A DNA stretch of 64,000 nt from assembly GCA_020853395.1 (NCBI GenBank), contig JADYYY010000009.1, positions 1 to 64,000 of the forward strand. Reading direction: 5' to 3'. The DNA comes from Acidobacteriota bacterium. Its GTDB lineage: Bacteria > Acidobacteriota > Vicinamibacteria > Vicinamibacterales > SCN-69-37. The notes below the pieces were generated by a model that saw nothing but the letters and a program-made list of their open reading frames with translations, ran no database searches and was not told the origin of the DNA. This document shows positions 56,771 through 63,892 of this stretch, piece after piece. The position numbers and the translations under genes were made by a program. Within the stretch, counting starts at the first letter, position 1. Every line of letters begins with the position of its first letter.

Positions 56771-57766
56771 TCAGATGACGACGGCGAGCCAGTCCGCCAC
56801 GATCTTCGGGCTGGCGTTCCGATCCAAGTGACGGCTCGCCTGTTCGACCGACGAGTAGGCGGCCGACACGCGCGGAAGGGAAAAAGCCGGCGCGAGGTCG
56901 CGAAGGTCGCCGGCCACGTCCTCGTTCGCCAGCGGCACGCGGCCGTCGTCGGCTGCCAGCGCCGCGAGGTCCCGCAGCAGCGACAGCACGATCCCGAGGC
57001 GCTCCTGCGTCGCGTCGCGATCGCGACGCTTGGACCCGTGCTGTGCCAGCGCGCCGGCCGCCTTGAGCCTGGGCGGGATCGCGCCGCCCTGCGCCGCCGC
57101 CAGCAGGGCCAGCGCCGCGCGACGGTCGTCGTCGAACGATCCGGACTGCTCGGCGAGCGCACGCGCCACGCTGCCGCCCGATGCCGCCGCCAGGCCACGC
57201 GCCGCCGCCGGCTCCAGGCCCTCGCGCTCCACGAGGACGCGGACGACGTCTTCTTCGGTCAGCCATCCGAAGCGCAGCCGCCGACAGCGTGACCGGATCG
57301 TGGCCAGCAACGTGTCGGGGAATGCCGTGATCAAGATCAGAATCGCGGCGGACGGCGGCTCCTCGAGCGTCTTCAGCAGCGCGTCCTGCGCTTCGAGCGT
57401 CATCTCCTCCGCCTGATCGATGATGTACACCTTGCGCGCGCCTTCGAACGGCCGATAGGCCACGGCGTCGAGCAGACGCTCGCGGACGACGCGGATCTTG
57501 ATCGACGCCTCGCTCCCCTTGTCGATCGTCGTGACATCCGGATACTGCCCGCGCGCGATGCGAAGACAGGTCGCGCACGTGCCGCACGCGTCGCCGTCCC
57601 TGCGGTGTGGACAGTTCACGGCCTGCGCGAGCGCGAGCGCGACGACGCGTTTGCCCACGCCGTCCGGCCCGGCGAAGATGAGGCTTTGCGGAACGCGGCC
57701 GCGCGCCGCGGCATGCCGCAGCAGGTCGACGATCGGCGCGTGCCCGATGACGGACGCAAACGTCAC
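56771..57766 (-). CDS. holB: DNA polymerase III subunit delta' (clamp loader)
   Basis: A 331-residue AAA+ delta' subunit. FASVIGHAPIVDLLRHAAAR is the family start; the P-loop-like FAGPDGVGKRVVALALAQAV retains Lys; a zinc module with four Cys (CPHRRDGDACGTCATC) and KVYIIDQAEEMTLEAQDALL, KTLEEPPSAAILILI and RSRCRRLRFG follow. The retained GxxGxGK could mark a gamma/tau-like paralogue, but the length and absent C-terminal extension fit delta'. I chose GTG 57764-57766; an ATG at 57823 would add 19 residues. tmk, a frequent neighbour, is not here. Confidence 0.88.
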   Translation of the reverse strand: MTFASVIGHAPIVDLLRHAAARGRVPQSLIFAGPDGVGKRVVALALAQAVNCPHRRDGDACGTCATCLRIARGQYPDVTTIDKGSEASIKIRVVRERLLDAVAYRPFEGARKVYIIDQAEEMTLEAQDALLKTLEEPPSAAILILITAFPDTLLATIRSRCRRLRFGWLTEEDVVRVLVEREGLEPAAARGLAAASGGSVARALAEQSGSFDDDRRAALALLAAAQGGAIPPRLKAAGALAQHGSKRRDRDATQERLGIVLSLLRDLAALAADDGRVPLANEDVAGDLRDLAPAFSLPRVSAAYSSVEQASRHLDRNASPKIVADWLAVVI

Positions 57767-57796
57767 GTGACGATCGTAATCGAGACACCCATCAGG

Positions 57797-57826
57797 TTGC
57801 GCCAAGGGGTAGCCGAGTGCCATAAT
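57797..57826 (+). promoter_or_regulatory. candidate promoter of the tRNA-Val/tRNA-Asp pair
   Basis: TTGCGC (57797-57802), an 18-bp spacer and CATAAT (57821-57826) lie 16 bp before the tRNA-Val 5' end. Confidence 0.5.
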
Positions 57827-57842
57827 CGCGTGTTCGCGGCCG

Positions 57843-57918
57843 GGGCGGTTAGCTCAGATGGTAGAGCACCGGCTTTACACGCCGGCTGTCACAGGTTCGA
57901 GCCCTGTACCGCCCACCA
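57843..57918 (+). tRNA. tRNA-Val(TAC), CCA encoded
   Basis: A complete 76-nt cloverleaf: acceptor GGGCGGT/ACCGCCC, D-arm with GCTCAGATGGTAGAGC, anticodon stem CCGGC/GCCGG around TTTACAC (anticodon TAC, reading GTA), T-loop TTCGAGC, discriminator A and encoded CCA. It lies 29 bp upstream of tRNA-Asp on the same strand. Confidence 0.97.
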
Positions 57919-57947
57919 CGCGGCGGGCAGGACGCAGCGAGTCTCGC

Positions 57948-58024
57948 GGGGTCGTAGTTCAGTTGGTTAGAACGCTGGCCTGTCACGCCAGAGGTCGCGG
58001 GTTCGAGTCCCGTCGGCCCCGCCA
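57948..58024 (+). tRNA. tRNA-Asp(GTC), CCA encoded
   Basis: A complete 77-nt cloverleaf: acceptor GGGGTCG/CGGCCCC (one G-T pair), anticodon stem CTGGC/GCCAG around CTGTCAC (anticodon GTC), T-loop TTCGAGT, discriminator G and encoded CCA. A damaged copy of its 3' end lies 75 bp downstream. Confidence 0.97.
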
Positions 58025-58098
58025 TTTCCCTCAGGTCCATTCGGTCGACGCCGGTTCCGACGCGCTCGGGCGCTCTCGGTGAGCGGCTCGCTCGCCTT

Positions 58099-58125
58099 TC
58101 GGGTACGAGTCCGGTCGGCCCCGCC
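58099..58125 (+). repeat. truncated copy of the tRNA-Asp 3' end (possible attachment-site remnant)
   Basis: CGGGTACGAGTCC and GGTCGGCCCCGCC reproduce the T-arm and 3' acceptor of tRNA-Asp with two substitutions (A for T and G for C). The T-stem and acceptor can no longer form because the 5' partner strands are absent. Duplicated tRNA 3' ends commonly mark integrase attachment sites; no integrase is present, so this would be a scar. Confidence 0.7.
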
Positions 58126-58988
58126 GTTTTCCAGAAGAATCTGCGAAGTGCGCGCGGGATCTCCCCGGCTGGTGCCGCGCGCCGTCCGGACACAATTGGA
58201 CCGCAGGGCTGACCAGGATCCGCCCGATCACGAGATGGGATGACACTCCCTGGACCAGCGCGCCCGAATGCGCGGCCAGATCGTGTCGCCGCGCCGGTCG
58301 ATCGCGCGTTTCTGACGAGCGGACGATCGATTCGGCGGCCAGATCGCCGGCCGGCACGACCAGATCGCGCGATCCCGCGAGCCGATCGCGCGAAATCCGA
58401 ACCAGATCGCCGGGAATCGTTGCCAGCGTGCGCCGTTCCTTCGCCCGATCACTGGGTTCGGTCGCACCAGTGAAGTCGTTGACTGTCAGCAACATGCGGT
58501 GCGCGCCACTGCCACGGGCCATGTTCGAAACGGGTGCGCGCGCGATCGATGACCCCGCGGCAGCTCCGGGCTCGTGGAACCAGGTTGCGCGAGTGGGTCC
58601 TTGCCGATCTGATCTCGGGTGAGTGCCACGCCGATACCGGGTCCGGGGCTGGCACGACTCGGGCGTATCGCTCCTGCTCCTACCCTGCGCCTCGAACTTC
58701 GACGTACGGCCCTCTCCAGTAACCGCCCGGGTGGCTCCGCATTTCACCCGTGCAGCATGATCCCAATCGGCGCGTGCGAACTCCGGGCCGACGAGTCAGG
58801 TGCGCACAATGGCCATCTGCCCCATGTCTCCCGCCGAGATCTCGTCCGGTGCGTGACGCGCGACTGGGCCACGCTTGCGCGCGCCCAGGATCGGCACTGG
58901 CTGCGAGAGAAGCGAAGCCGGGCAGGCGGCCGACGCCTGCCGCACGACTGCATCGCGGGAGCACGGCGCAGGACCTCGCCTCGCGTGA
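58126..58988. other. gene-poor interval with a minisatellite and no convincing gene
   Basis: This stretch of about 0.86 kb between the tRNA-Asp fragment and the next gene has several open frames of 60-240 codons on both strands. None has a Shine-Dalgarno, family motif or normal composition; all are rich in Arg/Ser/Pro. Apart from the 21-bp repeats (58213-58464) I see no RNA gene or coding sequence. It is probably decayed or accessory DNA. Confidence 0.6.
58213..58464. repeat. degenerate 21-bp tandem repeat (about 12 units)
   Basis: Units begin every 21 bp from 58213; CCAGATCG recurs at 58276, 58339, 58360 and 58402, spaced 63, 21 and 42. A good unit is CCAGATCGCGCGATCCCGCG plus one base, followed by diverged copies (GCCGATCGCGCGAAATCC and so on). 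Units at 58234 and 58318 are the most diverged. Since 21 is a multiple of three, every open frame encodes heptapeptide repeats (plus frame ARPDRAI-like; minus frame RDLVVPA-like). No start signal supports translation. Confidence 0.75.
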
Positions 58989-59387
58989 TCAGCCCTTCCC
59001 GCGCTGCCGGTTGCTGAACTTCCTGCCGGACGCTTTGCGGATCGCCGCGCGCTCGTCGCGCGCTGAGCCCGCGTCCTTCTTCTGCGCTTCGCTGCGGCGT
59101 CGCTCCCAGGCGGCGCGGAGCTTCGCGCGGGTCGCGTCGGACACGGTGTAGCCCTTCGGCCGTCCGCCCTTGCGGTTGGTCGCCATCGTGGGCAGCGAGG
59201 CGCTCCAGGCGGCGCTGACGCCGTCGACAACGATGTCGCGCGTCGACTTCACGATGTGCTGCAGTTCGGCGTTCAACTCGGCGCGCTGCTGCTTCAACGC
59301 GTCGAAACGTCGCGCCAGTTGTCCCAACGCCGCACCGATGTTCTCCGCCGTGTACTCGAGTGCCCCTGCTCGTCGCTTCTTGGCCAC
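58989..59387 (-). CDS. small basic hypothetical protein with AT-hook/NUMOD3-like motif
   Basis: A 132-residue, strongly basic protein. The N-terminal half (YTAENIGAALGQLARRFDAL then KQQRAELNAELQHIVKSTRD) is helical, perhaps coiled coil. The second half has KGGRPKGYTVSDATRAKLRA with AWERRRSEAQK, which recalls NUMOD3-type DNA-binding motifs and AT-hooks (GRPKG). The start is GTG 59385-59387 with GAGAGG 8 nt upstream and TATACT further upstream. It lies alone in the accessory patch downstream of the tRNA genes. A nucleoid- or DNA-binding role is an inference. Confidence 0.7.
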   Translation of the reverse strand: MAKKRRAGALEYTAENIGAALGQLARRFDALKQQRAELNAELQHIVKSTRDIVVDGVSAAWSASLPTMATNRKGGRPKGYTVSDATRAKLRAAWERRRSEAQKKDAGSARDERAAIRKASGRKFSNRQRGKG

Positions 59388-59405
59388 GTAGTTACCTCTC
59401 GACAG

Positions 59406-59423
59406 AGTATACCCGCAGTGCGG
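59406..59423 (-). promoter_or_regulatory. -10 element and short palindrome upstream of the basic protein gene
   Basis: TATACT (59406-59411, minus strand) is adjacent to an interrupted palindrome CCGCAGTGCGG (59413-59423) inside the expected spacer region. No good -35 hexamer was found, so the promoter may need an activator or the palindrome may bind a regulator. Confidence 0.4.
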
Positions 59424-59651
59424 AAATAAGCAGGATGAACACACGCTCGTAGAAACACGCACCAGACTACTTACTCGAAATGGACAGAGACCCGGCTCGG
59501 CGGACGGCCGGATGGGTGCGCCGAGATCCGATCTGGTTAGGAGTGGAGCTCCTGCGAAGTCCTATCGTCGACGACCGATGTCGCGGCCGCGGGTTCGGGC
59601 GAGCGTGATGGCGCCCCGCCGAGAGTGCAGCCGCCGCCCTCTTCTCGCGCA

Positions 59652-60029
59652 TCAACGTGACAGTGACCGGCGGCGTCTGAGCGACGGCAGCCGCATGCCC
59701 GACGCGCGGCTGACGAGCAGGGTGACGATCGCCGCGACGGGCCACACGTAGACCGTCGTGTCGCGGACGGAACCAAACCCCATGACCTCGATCGCCTGCA
59801 GCGACGCGGATACGAAGAGCGCTACCACGGCGCCCGCCAGAATCGCGAACGGCAGGTAGAGCCGCTCCGGCAGGAACTGCAACACGGACGCGACGAGGCC
59901 GGTCATCGCCGCGGCGAGCGTCGCACCGATCAGAAGCGTGGAGAACGGCCAGCCTGGCCGCATCCCGGTCGCGAGCGCACCGGCGACGGCGAGCACGAAC
60001 GCAAGGGCGAGTGGCTGAAGAAAGCGCAT
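59652..60029 (-). CDS. small four-helix membrane protein, hypothetical
   Basis: A 125-residue protein with about four hydrophobic helices: LQPLALAFVLAVAGALATGM, FSTLLIGATLAAAMTGLVAS, LYLPFAILAGAVVALFVSAS and VYVWPVAAIVTLLVSRASGM, then a basic C-terminus RLPSLRRRRSLSR. ATG 60027-60029 is preceded by GGAGG at 6-nt spacing, which fixes the start. No family is recognised. It is followed by about 190 bp without features. Confidence 0.8.
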   Translation of the reverse strand: MRFLQPLALAFVLAVAGALATGMRPGWPFSTLLIGATLAAAMTGLVASVLQFLPERLYLPFAILAGAVVALFVSASLQAIEVMGFGSVRDTTVYVWPVAAIVTLLVSRASGMRLPSLRRRRSLSR

Positions 60030-60347
60030 GGAGTCCTCCGCTCGGGAGCTCGTGAGGATCGTCGATGCAGGATCGGTTCCATGGCGCGCGCTCGCCTTTG
60101 TCTCTCTCACACTCCCTCTCGCTCGAGACCTATACATCGGCTACACAGCCGATCTTCCACGTCGGTTGCAGTTGACGCGCAGGAGACCGGATGTGCCCGT
60201 TGCCTGCACCGCGACGGTCTCCGTGCGGTCGCGCGAACGACCGGTCCGCACGACCCGATGTGCGGCGGTGGTATTCTCGGCAGGATCGAGCGCCCACCGC
60301 GGAACGTCCGCGTGCCGGAACGCTGCGCTCGCTCTGGAGGTTCCATC
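60030..60347. other. divergent intergenic region with one hairpin
   Basis: These 318 bp separate the small membrane protein (minus) from the DUF2911 gene (plus). A perfect hairpin with arms ATCGGCT/AGCCGAT and loop ACAC lies at 60136-60153. Both genes have GGAGG Shine-Dalgarno sites at the region edges. TATTCT (60272-60277) could be a plus-strand -10 but lacks a -35. Nothing else was seen. Confidence 0.6.
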
Positions 60348-61013
60348 ATGAGGATTCGTCTGGCAGTCGCGGCCGTCGCGTTGCTCGCAGGTGGCGTCGG
60401 CGTCATCGCACAGCAGAGCACGCCGGCGCGGCCGCTCAGCCCTGACGGCATCGCGTCGGTCCAGGTGCTCGGCAAGTGGGAGCAGGCCGATCGGCAAACT
60501 TACACGATGGGGGGCGCCCGGTATGTCGGCGGCAAGTGGATCGACATCCTCTACGGCCGCCCGCTGCTGCGCGGCCGTGACGCGTTCACGGGAACGGGCG
60601 CCGACTACGGCAAGGCCACGAACGGTCCCGACGCGGTCGTGTGGCGCGCCGGCGCGAACTTCACCACGCGCCTGCGCTCCGAGGTCCCGCTCGTCATCGG
60701 CGGCGTCACGGTGCCGGCCGGCGAGCACACGCTCTTCATCCACCTCGAGCAGCCGACCCAGTGGACCTTCATTGTGTCGAACTGGCCGGCGCAGACGAAA
60801 TACGATCCGAACAACAAGGAGGCGCTGTACGGCGCGTTCAACTACACGCCGGACAAGGACGTCGTCCGCGCGCCGATGAAGGTGGAGACGCTGCCGTACC
60901 GCATCGAGCAATTGACCTGGCAGTTCGCCGACATGACGCCGACCGGCGGACGCATGGCGATCATGTGGGACCGCTCGATGGGCTCCCTGCCCTTCACCGT
61001 CGTCGCGCCATGA
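60348..61013 (+). CDS. DUF2911 domain secreted protein
   Basis: A 221-residue exported protein with signal peptide RLAVAAVALLAGGVGVIAQQ. The mature part matches DUF2911 in outline: VWRAGANFTTRLRSEVPLVI, VPAGEHTLFIHLEQPTQWTF, SNWPAQTKYDPNNKEALYGA and the end RMAIMWDRSMGSLPFTV. The family is common in Bacteroidota and Acidobacteriota and its function is unknown. ATG 60348 has GGAGG 7 nt upstream. It is convergent with the membrane-protein gene at 61036. Confidence 0.88.
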   Translation: MRIRLAVAAVALLAGGVGVIAQQSTPARPLSPDGIASVQVLGKWEQADRQTYTMGGARYVGGKWIDILYGRPLLRGRDAFTGTGADYGKATNGPDAVVWRAGANFTTRLRSEVPLVIGGVTVPAGEHTLFIHLEQPTQWTFIVSNWPAQTKYDPNNKEALYGAFNYTPDKDVVRAPMKVETLPYRIEQLTWQFADMTPTGGRMAIMWDRSMGSLPFTVVAP

Positions 61014-61035
61014 GGCACGTCGCGCCTGCGTCCCG

Positions 61036-61761
61036 TCAGGGCCGCTCAGGCGTGAGACGGCCCGGACGGGCGAGGTCGCGGAAGGCATAGAGGTAGGCCG
61101 CCGCGGCCGCGGCCAGCACCAGCAGCAGCGGCAGCCACGACGGTCTGGATCTGAACACGACGGTCGCGCCGAGCTCCGCGCCGACCGCGAGCTCGGCGGT
61201 GCCGATCGTCACGGCGGCGCGCCCGCCGCGCGTCTCGAGCGCATACGGCACGCTGACCGAGGTCTCGCCAGCGGCAGGCACGACGTCGTCCACGCTCGAC
61301 ACGATCTGCGGCTCGGGAAGCACGACGGTCCTTTCCACGCGGCGCATGATGGCGTCGTGCGTGTTCACGAATCGGTAGGACAGGCGCCGGTTGCCGTGCG
61401 CGAGCGCCGGCCCGCCGAAGTCCACGATACCGGCCGTCCGATAGCGCAGCCCGATCGTGACGGGCCTCACCACCTCGTCACCGCCTTCGACGACGATCCA
61501 CGCAGGGCCGTCGGTCACGACGGAGACGCTGAGCCGTGCATCGCCGGTAACGCTGACTGGGCCGGGCCGCCGGCCGGCCGCCGGAATACGCACCGACAGT
61601 CCTCCCGCGCCGCCCGCGACTTCGAGCGTCACGGTCACGCTCGCGTCGCCCTGACGATCGACGTCCACCGTTTCCAGGTAGCGGTCGATCACCTGCGCGT
61701 CCGCCCGCGACGGCGCGAGGTGCGTCCACAGCAGCCCCGACAGGAGGATGGCCGCTTTCAT
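61036..61761 (-). CDS. hypothetical exported protein with C-terminal membrane anchor
   Basis: A 241-residue protein with signal peptide (MKAAILLSGLLWTHLAPSRADA), a beta-rich external domain (VTVTLEVAGGAGGLSVRIPA, LRYRTAGIVDFGGPALAHGN, RRVERTVVLPEPQIVSSVDD) and one helix near the C-terminus (WLPLLLVLAAAAAAYLYAF). Its layout resembles DUF2207-like membrane proteins, but I cannot assign a family. ATG overlaps the transporter stop (ATGA), so it is coupled to the DASS gene. Confidence 0.75.
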   Translation of the reverse strand: MKAAILLSGLLWTHLAPSRADAQVIDRYLETVDVDRQGDASVTVTLEVAGGAGGLSVRIPAAGRRPGPVSVTGDARLSVSVVTDGPAWIVVEGGDEVVRPVTIGLRYRTAGIVDFGGPALAHGNRRLSYRFVNTHDAIMRRVERTVVLPEPQIVSSVDDVVPAAGETSVSVPYALETRGGRAAVTIGTAELAVGAELGATVVFRSRPSWLPLLLVLAAAAAAYLYAFRDLARPGRLTPERP

Positions 61762-63341
61762 GGCGTGATCCCCAGGAACCGGAACCAGGTCATGCCGGCG
61801 ACCACGAGCAGCACGACGCCGATGGTCGTCATGACGAGGCTGTACTTGAGCTGATCGAGCACCGAATACTGGCCGGTCGTGAAGAGAATCAGGTTCGGCT
61901 TGGCGCTGATCGGCAGGCCGATCACCCAGTCGATCGTGAAGGCCGCCGGCAGCGCGAGCGACAGCACCGGGTAGCCGAGATACTGCGCGATGCCGATCAC
62001 CATGGGGATCATGATCACCGTGCGCATGGTCTTCGACGTGAAGAAGAAGTGGGCGTACATGTTGAGCGCGATGACGACGACGTAGACCGTCCAGAAGCTC
62101 ATGTCACGGCCGAGGTGCACGCTCTCGAACACGCGCTGGATCGCCCAACGCGCGGCGCCCGTCTGATCGAGCGCCAGCCCGCCGGCGTACGCGCCGGCGC
62201 TGAAGATCAGCAGGTGCCACGGAATGTCCGTGTCGTTCCACTTCAGCAGGCCGAGCCTCGGGGTGAGCGCGAGGATACCGCCGAGCATCGCGGCCACCAC
62301 GGCCGAGATCCCGAACCCGAACCACGCCATCTGGAAGCGATCCGTCACCCACAGGAACACGACCAGCCCGAAGATCGCGAGGCCCTTCTTCTCGCCGAAG
62401 GTGAGCGGTCCCATTCGGGCGAGCTGGCTCTTCAGCGAGTCGAGGCCGCCCGCCAGCCGCGGCACTGACTGCTCGCTCGGGATCTTCATCAGCAGATGCG
62501 GGCCGATCCACCACGCGATGGCCATCGCGACGAGCGCCACCGGCAAGCTGGCGAACATCCAGTCCGTGTAGTACACGCGGGTGCCGCCCATCGTCAGGAT
62601 GAAACCGACCGCGATGAGGTTCGCGGTGGAACCGGTCATGAATCCCGAGGAGAAGATGTTGATCCCGAGCAGATTCTGGAGGAACAGGTTGCGCCCGAAG
62701 TTCGTCGGCGACTGCGACGTCGACTGGTAGATGGCGGCCACGACGAGCATGAGCGGCAGCGTCATGACGGCACGGGCGGCGGTCGCCGGAATGAGCGGGG
62801 CCAGCGCGAGCTGCACGACCAGCAGGGCGAGCAGGGTCGTGCCGGCGCGGTGCCCGAAGCGCACGAGCAGCAGCAGCGCGAGCCGTTTCGCGAGATGCGT
62901 CTTGATCAGGATGGCGCTCAGGATGAACGCCATGACGTTCAGCCAGATGACGTCGAGCCCCAGCACGCCGAGCACGTTCGCCTCGCTCCAGGCGCCGGTG
63001 AGGATCAGCACGACCATCAGCACGAGCGAGGTGACGTGCGTCGGGATGGGTTCGGCGATCCACCAGATCAGTGCGAGCGCGAAGGCGGCCAGCGCCGCCT
63101 GGCCGTTGCCGGTCAGCCCGACCGGCGCCGGCATCGCGAGGATCGCGCCGAATGCCGCGAGCCCCAGCGGGAACCCCAGGTACTTCATCCAGCGCTCGGC
63201 CGGCCCGGATGGACGTTCCACCACAACCGAGAGCTTGTGGCGTTCGATGTCGAGCGGGTCTTCGACGGCCGTCGAAGCCTGCGGCTCGGCTGACGGCGTC
63301 AGCGCACGGTCGGGCGCGTCGGTGAGCCGGGTACCGCTCAT
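61758..63341 (-). CDS. DASS-family (SLC13) sodium:dicarboxylate/sulfate symporter
   Basis: A 527-residue transporter. After a soluble N-terminus of about 60 residues come 11 or so helices. NLFLQNLLGINIFSSGFMTG with STANLIAVGF is the first SNT-like clamshell tip (here TGSTAN). ALIWWIAEPIPTHVTSLVLM is the well-known DASS start, and LPAAFTIDWVIGLPISAKPN is the second repeat. It imports sulfate, dicarboxylates or similar anions with Na+. ATG 63339-63341 overlaps the CYTH stop. Confidence 0.88.
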   Translation of the reverse strand: MSGTRLTDAPDRALTPSAEPQASTAVEDPLDIERHKLSVVVERPSGPAERWMKYLGFPLGLAAFGAILAMPAPVGLTGNGQAALAAFALALIWWIAEPIPTHVTSLVLMVVLILTGAWSEANVLGVLGLDVIWLNVMAFILSAILIKTHLAKRLALLLLVRFGHRAGTTLLALLVVQLALAPLIPATAARAVMTLPLMLVVAAIYQSTSQSPTNFGRNLFLQNLLGINIFSSGFMTGSTANLIAVGFILTMGGTRVYYTDWMFASLPVALVAMAIAWWIGPHLLMKIPSEQSVPRLAGGLDSLKSQLARMGPLTFGEKKGLAIFGLVVFLWVTDRFQMAWFGFGISAVVAAMLGGILALTPRLGLLKWNDTDIPWHLLIFSAGAYAGGLALDQTGAARWAIQRVFESVHLGRDMSFWTVYVVVIALNMYAHFFFTSKTMRTVIMIPMVIGIAQYLGYPVLSLALPAAFTIDWVIGLPISAKPNLILFTTGQYSVLDQLKYSLVMTTIGVVLLVVAGMTWFRFLGITP

Positions 63342-63826
63342 GAGGACTGTCGCTCGCCAGCGCTCCACGTTCGGTAGGGACGCGCGATCAGGTTGACGTT
63401 GAAGTAGCGCGGATCGGCAGAGACCTCGGGGCCGAGCCAGGCCGGCCGATCGAACGCCTGGCCGGCGGCGTCGAGCTCGATCTCGGCCGTCACGAGGCCT
63501 TCGTTCTCGCCGTGAAACTCGTCGACCGCCCACGTCCGGCCGCCGACGTCGAGGCGATAGCGCGTCTTGTCGATCAGCGGCCGCTCGCAGAGCGTGTCGA
63601 GCATCTCGTCGGCGTCGGCGACGGGGATCTCGTACTCGAACTCGGCGCGCGTGACGCCGGTCGTGAGCCCCTTGATCGTCAGCACCGCGCGCGGCCCTTC
63701 CGTTCTCACGCGCACCGTGCGTTCCTTCACGGTGGACAGATAGCCCTGGCGGAATCTCACGCCGGCCGCGCCGGCCTTCCATTCGCCGCCGGCCACGAGG
63801 AACTTGCGCTCGATCTCGCGGGCCAT
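63338..63826 (-). CDS. CYTH domain protein (triphosphate tunnel metalloenzyme)
   Basis: A 162-residue CYTH protein: the signature ExExK is REIERKFLV at the N-terminus, followed by RFRQGYLSTVKERTVRVRTE, AVLTIKGLTTGVTRAEFEYE and VTAEIELDA, with Arg/Lys/Glu pairs lining the tunnel. Bacterial homologues hydrolyse tripolyphosphate or similar phosphates. The start has GGAGG 6 nt upstream. It is translationally coupled to the anion transporter, so a link to phosphate or anion handling is possible. Confidence 0.92.
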   Translation of the reverse strand: MAREIERKFLVAGGEWKAGAAGVRFRQGYLSTVKERTVRVRTEGPRAVLTIKGLTTGVTRAEFEYEIPVADADEMLDTLCERPLIDKTRYRLDVGGRTWAVDEFHGENEGLVTAEIELDAAGQAFDRPAWLGPEVSADPRYFNVNLIARPYRTWSAGERQSS

Positions 63827-63843
63827 GACGTCCTCCGATCGGA

Positions 63844-63867
63844 CCCGGGAGCCGTGAGGCTCCCGGG
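63844..63867 (-). terminator. strong hairpin between outer-membrane protein gene and CYTH gene
   Basis: Arms CCCGGGAGCC/GGCTCCCGGG with a 4-nt loop make a perfect 10-bp stem, 25 bp after the stop of the upstream gene and 17 bp before the CYTH start. No T-run follows; it may terminate with Rho, or modulate read-through into the CYTH operon. Confidence 0.5.
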
Positions 63868-63892
63868 CGTCATGCGCAGGGACAGCCGCGGC

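Noticed and set aside
56771-57766. dnaX (gamma/tau) instead of holB
   Set aside because: The P-loop is nearly intact, but the protein is only about 331 residues, lacks the tau-type extension and fits delta' over its length.
58213-58464. Replication origin iterons
   Set aside because: The 21-bp units resemble iterons in spacing, but there is no DnaA box cluster, AT-rich region or replication initiator gene nearby.
58031-58747. Minus-strand frame of 238 codons over the 21-bp repeats
   Set aside because: It owes its openness to the repeat length, has no Shine-Dalgarno, and runs to the very edge of the tRNA-Asp gene.
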